Source: Brachynemurus nebulosus
Lineage: Eukaryota > Arthropoda > Insecta > Neuroptera > Myrmeleontidae
Length of the DNA: 64,000 nt
Direction of reading: 5' to 3'
Assembly (NCBI GenBank): GCA_035578155.1
Contig: JAPWDM010000005.1
Coordinates: 13,234,832-13,298,831 of the forward strand
Positions within the stretch are counted from its first letter, which is position 1. Each line of letters starts with the position of its first letter. The notes beneath the pieces are model-generated. The model had not been told where the DNA came from, did no database searches, and saw nothing but the letters and a program-made list of their open reading frames with translations. Below are positions 10,824-20,274 of this stretch, piece after piece. The position numbers and the translations under genes were made by a program.

Positions 10824-10825
<2 letters not shown>
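9513..10825. other. segment inside the exchanged-flank block, no gene recognised
   Basis: The first 700 bp are AT-rich. From about 10260 the sequence becomes less AT-rich, with C/G runs such as GGGGGTTGGGG and TACCGGCCCCCACCACCAC. A frame at 10626-10820 has no recognisable motif. The compositional shift suggests an older, unidentified repeat. Confidence 0.4.

Positions 10826-10887
<62 letters not shown>
10826..10887. repeat. (TA)n microsatellite
   Basis: About 31 uninterrupted TA units. Confidence 0.95.
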
Positions 10888-10891
<4 letters not shown>

Positions 10892-11540
10892 CATCTTTTC
10901 TACAGAATCGTTTTCTACGGGTCCGAAAACGGATAGCGCCCCTACTCTCGCCTCTCGCTGTTCTTAGCGTATAGGCTGTATAAGTCCAATTTTTTCAAGG
11001 AAAAATTCGATTAAAAATAAAATTCACCTTCGATCCGAATGAGTCTAAAAGTAATGATTTTTTGAAGCGTATGTGTTTTAAACTTTAAAAACATTATTCA
11101 ATAGTTCTCAAGTTGTAACTTCAGATAACCATCTTATCTGAATTTAAATTCAAAATGATAATATGTATTACTAATATGTATTTTACTCTATGATGTAAAA
11201 TCACCCGATATTGCTACAGAGTACAGACCGTAGTGTTTTTTTTGTGGTTTTTGATCGCACGTGTTTGGACTGTCAGGCGATTAGACGCGCTGGCTACCAG
11301 AAAACATTCGACATGAATAATTAAACGACACAAATACAATTATTATTATTTTTGATCCTTATCAAAGTGGTCTGATCACCTGATAAATTCATGTCGTCTG
11401 TTCTATGGGGATTTAACTCTTTAAATGATTAAGACGAGTTAATGCGTCCTGCAATATGGCGGCTCAAAATGCTGTGATATGTATATATTCACTGATACAA
11501 GTGCCGCCATCTGTGACAGATTTTCCGAAATACGGTATAA

Positions 11541-12832
11541 TCTACTTAATAAATTTCTAACACTGACTGACTGACTAACTGACAGACAGACAACGTACAG
11601 CCCAAACCTTTGAGTTTAGAAGAATGAAATTTTGCACAGGAGTTCCCTATGTAACGTAGGTGAGCACTGGGAAGGGATTTTTGAAAATTCGTCCTCTAAG
11701 TGGGTTAAATAGGGAATGAAAAATCGTATGGCAATTCGTCATTTTTGAAGTTACAGATAAATATAAAAATATGTTACTATGGCTATTAAAGTAAATAATA
11801 TTTAATAAATCTTTAACACTGATTGACAGACAACGCACTGTCTAATAGAGTAGCAAATTAACCCTAATTTTTAACAAAAAGCGACCACGAGCGTTCTAAT
11901 GGCTGATTTTTCTTTTAATCGATTCAAAATTTCAAAAGATATAAAAAATTCCAATACTATTTTTTTACCAAATGCCGGCGTCACTGTGAAAAGTTGAAAT
12001 TAATGTAAGAGTAATAGGTAAAATACATGTATAAATTTTGTATTTGTAGTATGGACCATTTTCTCAAATATGTAGCAATTTGTCACCAGGGCGGCGACAC
12101 AGGTATTTGGAATTACATGTCTATAATCGAGATATTAATTTAACCAACCAAAAATCACCTTCTGTTAATTCCACTTTAGCAACGAAATTTTCCAATTCGG
12201 TTACCTAGAAATATTGTTTGTTTTTTAGAAATTAATATTCCAACTATAGAGATGTAGTTCCGAATAACCCGTGTCGCCGCCTTGATGTTAAACAATTTTC
12301 TCATGTGGTTACATAGCAATTTTTAAATTAAAATTCCAATCATAGAGATGTAGATATTGAGAAAATGGCTCATTCTGTAAGCACAATTGATATATATAAA
12401 AAAAAAAATTATAACATTTTTTTAGAGAGAGAAAAAACTATTGACAAATATCATATTTTAGAATGAATACGTAGACTAAAATCAAACATTTATAAGAATA
12501 CTTGTCAAATTATTTATTTTTATCAATTTTTAGCATTGAAGCCGTGGTTTAATCAAAAAATAGTATTTGAATTTTATATTTTATTTTAAATTCTGCATCG
12601 ATTAAAAAAAAAACCAGCCACTAGAACGCTCGTGATCACTTTTTCAATTTCTAAGCATAATTTTGAGGATAAGTTCCTAGCCTATAAACTGTTGGGTTTA
12701 CAAGGTCATTTTTGAAATTAGAAACGTGGAAGTTGGTATTTAGGCTTTTGAAAAAAATTGAAAAATGAGCAAAAAGTGAGCACCTAATAAAAAGATATTG
12801 CCGATGGGAAATCCCATCGGGTATACGGCTAG
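11541..12832 (+). mobile_element. non-autonomous Helitron with foldback core
   Basis: This 1292-bp insert begins TCTACTTAATAAATTTCTAA and ends CTAG. A perfect 8-bp-stem hairpin (CCGATGGG AAAT CCCATCGG, 12801-12820) sits 8 bases before the CTAG. It lies between A and T in the sequence CGGTATAA|TTCTAAATAATG, which is uninterrupted in family D copy 3 near 30470. Close to the 5' end are tandem TGAC tetramers and GACAACGTACAGCCCAAACC. No Rep/helicase frame is present, so it depended on another element. Confidence 0.88.
11875..12650. repeat. foldback structure inside the Helitron
   Basis: AAAAAGCGACCACGAGCGTT near 11877 pairs with AACGCTCGTGATCACTTTTT near 12625. An inner pair at about 12055-12378 matches CCATTTTCTCAAAT and GGCGGCGACAC with their complements. 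It is either an older foldback trapped in the Helitron or part of its evolved body. Confidence 0.65.
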
Positions 12833-13040
12833 TTCTAAATAATGTTCAATTTTAGCAACATAGTTTGGTATAATTTATATTTTGTAAATTCCTAGGGTTT
12901 ACTTTTTTGATGTTGGGATCTTTGATCTTTTTTCTTTCCCTTTCTTTGTAATCTTATCTATTGTACTTGTCACTACTAATTCACTTTTAATTTGTATGAT
13001 AATGATTCACTATAATTTTTCTTTTCGGAATAGTGTAGGT

Positions 13041-13682
13041 ACTTTGAACTAATGTATTCAAAACAAACATTATTTTATAATTAATATCAGTGTGTAAAAA
13101 AATTTTTTAGGAATCAGTCGTGACTTTTAGGGTTCCGAGGTTTCGAACTTTTAGGGTACATCAAATTTTACATGTATTTGTTATATGTGTATATGTATCT
13201 CAAATCTCAATTACCTAGTAGAAAGGAAAAAAAAATTTCTCAATTTTTTGAGGTATTTACTGAACAATTCGCAGACCTTTGGTGGTCTGCGAACCATCTG
13301 TTGAGAACCACTGGCATATCCTATTACAGACGATAAGCGATCTACAATACAGCTGACATTATAAGTATCCACGTGATGATTTCTGTGATGGTATGATCTG
13401 ATCCCTTATTAATTATGGATTTTTAAAATTGTCCATTCTTGAAAAACCTCTTGAAAATTTCCTTATTCTAAAGTGACCAGTATAATCTTTATGTTGAACT
13501 TTGTTTTCATAACATATGATATTGTATTTCAAATTTCCTCGTATTATGTTAGTTGATCTTTACTATTATTTTATAAGATTAACTAGAATAATTGAAATCT
13601 TTAGTCTCTTGATAATCAATAATTGAAATAATTAGTAAAAATTAACGTTCGATAGGTTTACTTTGTGATAATCCATATTAAC
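13041..13682. other. intergenic, one hAT-type end
   Basis: AT-rich. At 13299-13314 the minus strand reads CAGTGGTTCTCAACAG followed by CGCAGACC..GGTCTGCG, resembling a hAT terminal repeat with subterminal hairpin. I found no matching second end. The rest shows nothing I can support. Confidence 0.4.
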
Positions 13683-14464
13683 TAGTGGTGGAGAACTCTC
13701 GATAGCACTGTCGATAACAATCGATAGTTTTGACTTATAAAACAATCGATATTTTTTCTTTCACTATCGATAGTTTTTTTGTAGCAATTTCATTTACTTA
13801 TAAATACTAGAGATAATAAAAATTTCGTAAATATTATAACCAGAGACATAAAAACAATCATTTTAAAGGAATTTCCGTTTGTTTTCTAAATTTTATGTTT
13901 CATATTTATTCAATATTATTTATCTCCCTTGTTGCTTTCTGGTAGTATCTCTTTTTCATCCAATTATTTAATTTACCAATTCATCCTATTGTTATTAGAC
14001 AATATTCACAACTACATTTAACTAAATTTGGAAATTCCATTAAAATTCCTTTACTTATAAATACTTTCGAAATGTACTTTTAAATTTCATATTTAAAATT
14101 GTCGTCACATTTTTGTATTACCAATAGTGATAGCGGTTATTCATCCGTTCATGCATCGATACAAACACTAAAATTATGGACAAGCTTCTAAGTAATAACA
14201 AGAAAAATAGAAGGGGTTGTATAGTAGAAATGGAAAATAGCATATATCTCTCAAAAATATAATTTTTCTTAGGAGGTATAATAAGTTCGAAAAAGTGGTA
14301 TTTTAGTTAAGTACGATCTGGATAGCCAGTTGGTCCTTTGTATTAGTCTAGAAGTTCTATGAAATATGATTTTAGCAACAGAAACTTGACTATCAAAAAC
14401 TATCAATAACTATCGATAGTTTTACGACTGACTATAGATAACTATCGATAGTTCTCCATCACTA
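13683..14464 (+). mobile_element. TIR element C, copy 2
   Basis: This 782-bp copy is in the same orientation as copy 1, with termini TAGTGGTGGAGAACT and AGTTCTCCATCACTA. Its left 8-bp flank is ATATTAAC (13675-13682) and its right flank GTGTGTAA (14465-14472), the reverse order of copy 1. It lacks the Helitron and so gives the empty site. Confidence 0.88.
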
Positions 14465-14507
14465 GTGTGTAATATGCCTTGCAACCAAGTTATATATTAA
14501 TTCTTTT

Positions 14508-15040
14508 TAAATGATTAAGACGAGTTAACTTGTCATGCAATTATGGAGGGTAGAGTTAAAGGAGAAGTATCTCATATGGGACTTGAATCGAAAAAGTGGT
14601 TCCTGAATTTGATGAAATAATAGTTCAATAATTATCCAGAACGGCGCTGATAAGCAATCAGGGTTCGATCTGAACTTAGCGATTATAAGTGAAGTGAAGT
14701 ATGCCAAAGGGAAATACTAACTGTTAAAAACAATAAAAATTGAATTAAATAAAAAACAATAAAAATTGAATTAAATATAACAATTAAAGCTGTTAAAAAC
14801 AATAAAAACTGTTTCAGTTTTAAAATTTTCCGCGCTTAATTTTAAATTTAAAAATTTTAGTACACTAGTGTCATCTTAATTTCATCCACTTTTGGGGCCA
14901 CTTTTTATATATGGAGATACTTCTCCTGATACTCTACCCTCCATACATGCAATATAGCGACTTAAAATGCTTTGATTTATATATATTCATTGATACAAGT
15001 GCCGCCATCTGTGAAAGATTTTTCGAAATACGGTAGGTTC
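14508..15040 (+). repeat. dispersed repeat family D, copy 2, carrying a hAT-like MITE
   Basis: TTTTTAAATGATTAAGACGA leads in; after the MITE at 14542-14945 the family continues CAATATAGCGACTTAAAATG, GTGCCGCCATCTGTGAAAG and CGAAATACGGTA. It then diverges from copy 1. Confidence 0.7.
14542..14945. mobile_element. hAT-like MITE with exact 8-bp target duplication
   Basis: A 404-bp insert flanked on both sides by CATGCAAT (14534-14541 and 14946-14953). The roughly 32-bp terminal repeats start TATGGAGGGTAGAGT and share GGAGAAGTATCTC. The interrupted host is family D, whose copy 1 reads CCTGCAATATGG at this point. The 8-bp duplication suggests hAT; the terminal sequence itself is not a textbook hAT end. 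Confidence 0.85.
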
Positions 15041-15453
15041 AAACATTGTATATATGTTTGTATTTATAATATTGTATATAATAATGTGTACTATTTTTAT
15101 ATAATTTGGATCGGTTATAGGCAGAAAGGACTTTACGCTTTGACATCGATCAAAAAGAAAAATACTCGTCAATTCAAGTAAGAGTTCTTTCTCTTCTAAC
15201 CGCCCAATTTGTTTTTTGTACTGTAAGAAACGTAATTTTTTATTACAAATAAAACGATTTTATTTACCAAAATTTGATTGTTTGATAAGAATGTTATTCC
15301 AAAACAAAATTTTGTTTTGTTGTATTTTGATAAAAATATACAAGACAGGTAGATTTATCGAAATTGGAACATAAAACAGTAATATAAAAAAGGCCAAAAA
15401 ATCCGATACAAAACAGGCTATGATACTTTCAAGTTAAGATAAAAAAAATTTAA
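15041..15453. other. intergenic, nothing recognised
   Basis: AT-rich sequence with two overlapping opposite-strand frames near 14972-15181 that look like shadows. A short AAAACAAAATTTTGTTTTGTT palindrome is present near 15300. Confidence 0.4.
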
Positions 15454-15694
15454 CCCTTTGCACTCGAAAGGCGCCTGTCAGGCGCCATCTTATTCTTTAC
15501 TTCAAATATCAGAATAAGGAAAATTATAAAATTTAGTATTAAAATATAATGTTTGTAATATGCAAATAAAAATAAAATATGTAAGTAAACTACTTTTGTT
15601 TAAAATACTTATCTTTGATGTATTACAATTTTTTATTAAAACTACTGTCGAGTAGCTGAGTACCCATACTAAAAAATGGTTCGAGTGCAAAGGG
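15454..15694. mobile_element. piggyBac-like MITE (TTAA target)
   Basis: A 241-bp element bounded by TTAA at 15450-15453 and 15695-15698. Inverted termini are CCCTTTGCACTCGAA and TTCGAGTGCAAAGGG. Next to the left end is GGCGCCTGTCAGGCGCC, a subterminal palindrome. CCC-starting ends at TTAA fit the piggyBac superfamily. Confidence 0.88.
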
Positions 15695-15698
15695 TTAA

Positions 15699-16234
15699 CT
15701 TTATCTTTAAAAACAGTTTTTACTGTTTGGAAAAAGCTTTAGACAGATGTATAAAAGTTTTTCACACTAACCTTCAAATATACATATACATATTTTAAAA
15801 TGGCAGAAAGAATTTGTATCTCATGGAACTGATTAGTTCATTACCAAAAGTATTTTGAATACAAGTAAATATTTTAGAAGTTCTGACAACTGACACGAAT
15901 ATGTATCAAATTACCTTTTCAAGCATGCGCGTTGGATTTCCTCTTATACCGTGATGAATAAACAATTAAAGGGAAATCCCCTATTTTCATAATTTTCCTA
16001 TAATTAGAACAAAATAATAATTAAGGAATACTTTAAACTTTAATTTAGGCATTTTATTGTTAATAGGTCAGAATATGTGGGCAAATTAGTATAATTTTTC
16101 ATACATTTTTTAAATATAACGACTTAAAATCAAGCAAAATCGTAATTTCTCAATCTAAAAATGATTCCAAACTTTGAAAGTATCAATTTTATGGCAAAAA
16201 GTAAACACATTTATAGCTGGTATTATATCAGATA
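15699..16234. other. intergenic, nothing recognised
   Basis: AT-rich sequence without a frame, splice pair or terminal repeat that I can support. Confidence 0.4.
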
Positions 16235-17072
16235 CAGCTCCGGATCTATGATTTTTTGGAACCGGGGCAGAAACTTAATAGTAGCGCCCCCTCTCTTCAG
16301 TGTTTGAGATAAATTCTTTAAAAAACTCATAAGTATACATATAAGACCTAGTTACAAAATTCCTATTTTTCCCATTGCGGCAATGGTAAAAATTGAGGGT
16401 TTTGTAAAGGCTTAATATACAAGTTGATTTTTTATTTTAATAAGCCTACTTCGAAAACACTATAAGTTTTGCCAGATTTTGCAAAATTTGAGAAAAGTCA
16501 ATTTTTGAAAGTTTGTAAAAAGATACAAGTTTCACAATTGAAATTTTTTGGGTAGTTGTACCCATATACAACTATTCCCATAAAAAAATACCAAGCTGTT
16601 TAAAACACTCCTAAAAAAGTTCATCAAAGTGAATTTTGCTAAATTTTGATATTCGACTTTAGATTTCTTGTGTAATGAACGAAAAGTTTTCTTGTGTAAT
16701 GAACGAAAATAGGCCAAATATGGCACAACTCAAAATAAAGAGAAATTTATTACTATTAAGATTGTTTTTATTTCAACCTTTTAGTATGAACGGTTTGTGA
16801 AATATGTATATTGGCATAAAGGGCTGCTAAGACAAAAATCAGCGCAAAATGGAAAACCAAAAATGATCACTACGCTTAAACGATTTAAGATATTTTTCTT
16901 TTACATATATAAACAACTGGAAGAATATTAATTTTTTTTTTTAAAATGGTCGAGCAACGAACTTTTTTTTTTTGAACTATTTGATATAAACCAATTCATT
17001 ATAATTTTGGCGCCCTCTCAAACTGCCGCCCGGGACAGGAGTCCCGGTTTGCTCCCCTTAGATCCGGGGCTG
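16235..17072. mobile_element. hAT-like non-autonomous element
   Basis: An 838-bp element with ends CAGCTCCGGATCTA and TAGATCCGGGGCTG. Flanks ATCAGATA and ATTAGAGA agree at 6 of 8 positions, a decayed 8-bp duplication. Both ends contain GCGCCC(C)TCTC-type sequence. The 64-codon minus-strand frame at 16532-16726 has no recognisable motif. Confidence 0.7.
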
Positions 17073-17840
17073 ATTAGAGAATGGCGAAAATTTAAAAATG
17101 TATAATTGTTACCCTCTCGGTTTAAAAAAAAAAAAAAAATTGACCAAGTTGCCCGGTAGCGACATGAACTTTAGAATACCGAATACTACATATAAAACAG
17201 TATGCAAAAATAATTTGATGCAAATAATTTTGATCACTCATACGTCAATTCAAGCTTGTCTAAACTGAAGAGTACGATTTATTTTTTATATTTGTATTTA
17301 CGCATAAATCAATGAAATTTTGTATAATACTTACAATAATTAAAGTTTCAGTAATTCCACAAAAATATTTTGATCAAATTAATAAAAACAAATCATATTG
17401 TTTGCACTACACACTGACTACACACAATCAGTTGAGTGAAATTATTATAAATATTCCCGTTATGACATTTTGTTAGGTTTTTAGAAGCAGGGAAATTACT
17501 ATTCGATACAGGAACTGTTAGGGGAATCCCCTTATGTATCTATACAACTATTAAAATCAACTCATACTTACCGTATAATTCATCCAAGAACGCCAAAAAC
17601 TCAAATCGATAGAATAATTTAACTATTTTGTGTATTAAAATAATTTTAATATAAAAAATTCACCTTTTATAAATTCTTTAATCTGTACATAAGTAACACA
17701 TAAAATCTGTAACGTAATAAAAAAAAATTCAGCATAAATAAAGCCTATGCTATGAGAGACTGATTTAACAAAAAAAATTAAATTTCTTAGTCATTTTTAA
17801 TATAAACATGTAAAGCTTCTTATAGTAAGGTTACTCAATA
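17073..17840. other. intergenic, nothing recognised
   Basis: AT-rich. Holds a 15-A run near 17125 and no gene or paired repeat I can support. Confidence 0.4.
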
Positions 17841-18417
17841 CGGTACTTGACTGTATTTAAAATTTGTGTCAAATGTTAAATAATTCTATGCATTATCATT
17901 TCATATGTCCAATTTTAATAATGAAACATAAAAAAATTTGATAACTAGTTAGAAATTTTATTTTGAAAATCGCCATTTTTCAACAAATATTCAAATTAGT
18001 GAAAACGCGCCATTTCTTGAATATGACGTAACATTTTGTAGCTAGATATGTCGATGTTAATAATTTTCATCGGTGAGGTGAAATTGTGTTTTCTTTTGAA
18101 AATTTCTATTAGTTTATATATATAGTAATAATAATCGGCCAGAATTCTAATAAATACTTGTTTATACTTTGACATTTTATGAATATAATCAAAGTTTTGA
18201 GGTTATAAATATTGACATTGCCGTTTAGTTGCTTCAAACTGTGACGTCACTATAGTGAGGTGTTTTTCCCGCCTTTTTCTCATTTAAAAGTGTAGGGTTA
18301 TTTTTTTTTTTTTTTTTTGATAATTTTTTACAGAATCTGTCGAAAATAAAAAAATCACTTAACTAATATGGAAAAACAATGCTTTTAGAATATTTTTGCA
18401 ACTTCAGTCAAGTACCC
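17841..18417 (+). mobile_element. TA-target MITE family B, copy 2
   Basis: A 577-bp element bounded by TA, with termini CGGTACTTGACTG and CAGTCAAGTACCC. It is the inverted counterpart of 3556-4123 and carries the palindrome TGACGTCA at about 18242. The long T-run near 18300 is an internal expansion not seen in copy 1. Confidence 0.88.
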
Positions 18418-18615
18418 TATTAGAGACAATTAGAAATTACATAATTGCATTTCTAAAAACTTATAATTAATTAAATTTTCAGTTATTCTGATCTATACTT
18501 TTTGATTGTGGTAAAGCCAAAAGAATGGATTATGTGTTTCTGCAATGCTTGTTCCTTTATAAAGTCTAAGTGGTTTGATTGATTTTAATAAAGGAGAAAT
18601 TAATATGGCGCCCTC

Positions 18616-18768
18616 CAGGCCAAACAAGAGGGTGGGATAGTCGGGATTGCAGCACTTGGGCCCGGAAAAAAAGGTGATTTTTTTTTGCTCATCACTTATT
18701 TTTTTGGGAGGAAATTTAGAAAAAATCCGGTTTATTCCTCGGGCCCGCCATTTCTCTCTATGGCCCTG
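18616..18768. mobile_element. short hAT-like MITE
   Basis: Ends CAGGCCAAACAAGAGG and TCTATGGCCCTG are imperfect inverted repeats, with GGGCCCGG and CGGGCCC further in. Flanks GCGCCCTC and GCGGCCAC match at 6 of 8 positions. A related single end starts at 59519 (CAGGCCCGACAAGAGG). Confidence 0.6.
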
Positions 18769-20084
18769 GCGGCCACAGATTGATTCGTAGTCCGATTCTT
18801 AATTTTCCTATTGGCTTCGTACACTAATTGTAAGTTATTTATCGATTTTGGTATAAATTGCAAAAAAGCGATTATTATAAAATTAGCTCCGTTCCCAATG
18901 ATTAATCAGTCAAGATAATATGACCAACCTGTTGCTTAGCTTGTGTTATCAGGTCCCAAGTTAATTAAAAAAAAAAGATTTGAGCGTTACTTTATATAGT
19001 ATTCCATTTTGTAGATATCACTTTTAAAACTTGTGTGACATGTTTCGGTTTATATAGGTATCATCAAATTATCAAAACTCAACCGTAAAATGGAATATAT
19101 AGGAAATGTGCTGTGAATCAGAAATAATTTATAATTTGCTGTGGTTACTGTTAAGAGTTTGTAGCGTGAAGACGGTTGTATTTGAGTTTATCATAAGCTA
19201 CTCTTAATATAGAATTTTTTTTAATTTTTTGTTCTTTTTTATGTCACCGAAGGATGACATATTATTCTCGTTTTGTGATTATAGTGGGAGGAAAATTAAT
19301 AATATATAATATAATAATTATAGAGTTGTACATGCATATATTGAATAAACGCAAGAGGGCTGTATTCTCACTGTACTTAAATAAACGAGCCAAAAAATCA
19401 TAAATTAACACTTTCACTGAGATGACATTACTTAGTGCGTGTCAAAAACACGCACTTGACGAATTTTTCTAAATATTTATTAAACACTTCATTTTTTAAG
19501 TTAAAACATACATTGGTATTCAATTTTTTTTTTTATTTAAAAATAATATTAAAATACTAAAATGTATTTTAATGTTACAATAAATGATAAACTATCAAAA
19601 TTAAAACACTAAAATTTAGTGTTAGTCTATCTAACCATATTGAGTAACCTTTCAATAAAAAGTATTTTAAAATAATATAACAAAATTTGTTACAAAAATC
19701 GTATAATTACACAAAAATAATAAATTGTTTGCAATAATATGAATTAAATTATAACAGTAATTAAATAATATAATTCTTTACTTATTTTTACCTTTTTTTT
19801 ACTCATTTTGTCTAGAAAATATATTAATATCTAACACAAATTATTATTAAGAAAAAAAAAAACATAAATCATTTTTTTCGACCAAGAACAAATTCTAGAA
19901 AAATAAAAAATATTTTGTATCGGTTAACACAATAAAAAAAAAATTACCACTTTCATAAAAAGTCCTAAACGAAACAAAAATTCCTTCAAATAGTTGCATA
20001 TAATACAAATGTATCGATTTCCGTACGACTGTACTTACTTAAAACGGGTCGAAAATAATTTCGAAATCAATACAAAATAAGATA
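18769..20084. other. intergenic downstream of eIF4E, AT-rich
   Basis: Contains a family F fragment (about 18976-19110, GATTTGAGCGTTACTTTAT) and a short hairpin at 19434-19457 (AGTGCGTG..CACGCACT). It may include part of the eIF4E 3' UTR, which would run leftward from 20275. Confidence 0.4.
19434..19457. other. short perfect hairpin
   Basis: AGTGCGTG and CACGCACT form an 8-bp stem with an 8-base loop in otherwise AT-rich DNA. The role is unknown. Confidence 0.5.
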
Positions 20085-20190
20085 CTTGCGGGTAATAATG
20101 CCCACATAATATCTACGGTGAACATAGTTACTAACATTTTAAACAAATCACGAGTAATAATAAATTTAATTGGACATTATTACCCGCAAG
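20085..20190. mobile_element. TA-target MITE family G, short copy
   Basis: A 106-bp element bounded by TA. The termini CTTGCGGGTAATAATGCCC and ACATTATTACCCGCAAG are an almost perfect inverted repeat. A larger copy lies at 21993-22862. It sits 84 bp beyond the eIF4E stop, possibly within its 3' UTR. Confidence 0.85.
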
Positions 20191-20274
20191 TACTCAATAT
20201 ATAATATTAAATTAATACGAACTGAAAATTTTCAAGTCAAATTAAATTAGAAATTTTATTAGAACTACAAAATT

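Larger units (their letters stand above)
11395..13040 (+). repeat. dispersed repeat family D, copy 1, carrying a Helitron
   Basis: Starts near TTTAAATGATTAAGACGAGT and contains GTGCCGCCATCTGTGACAG and CGAAATACGGTATAA. After the Helitron (11541-12832) it continues TTCTAAATAATGTTCAATTT and GATGTTGGGATCTTTGATC. Copy 3 on the opposite strand (30150-30600) runs straight through the join, and copy 2 is at 14508-15040. There is no coding content. Confidence 0.7.
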
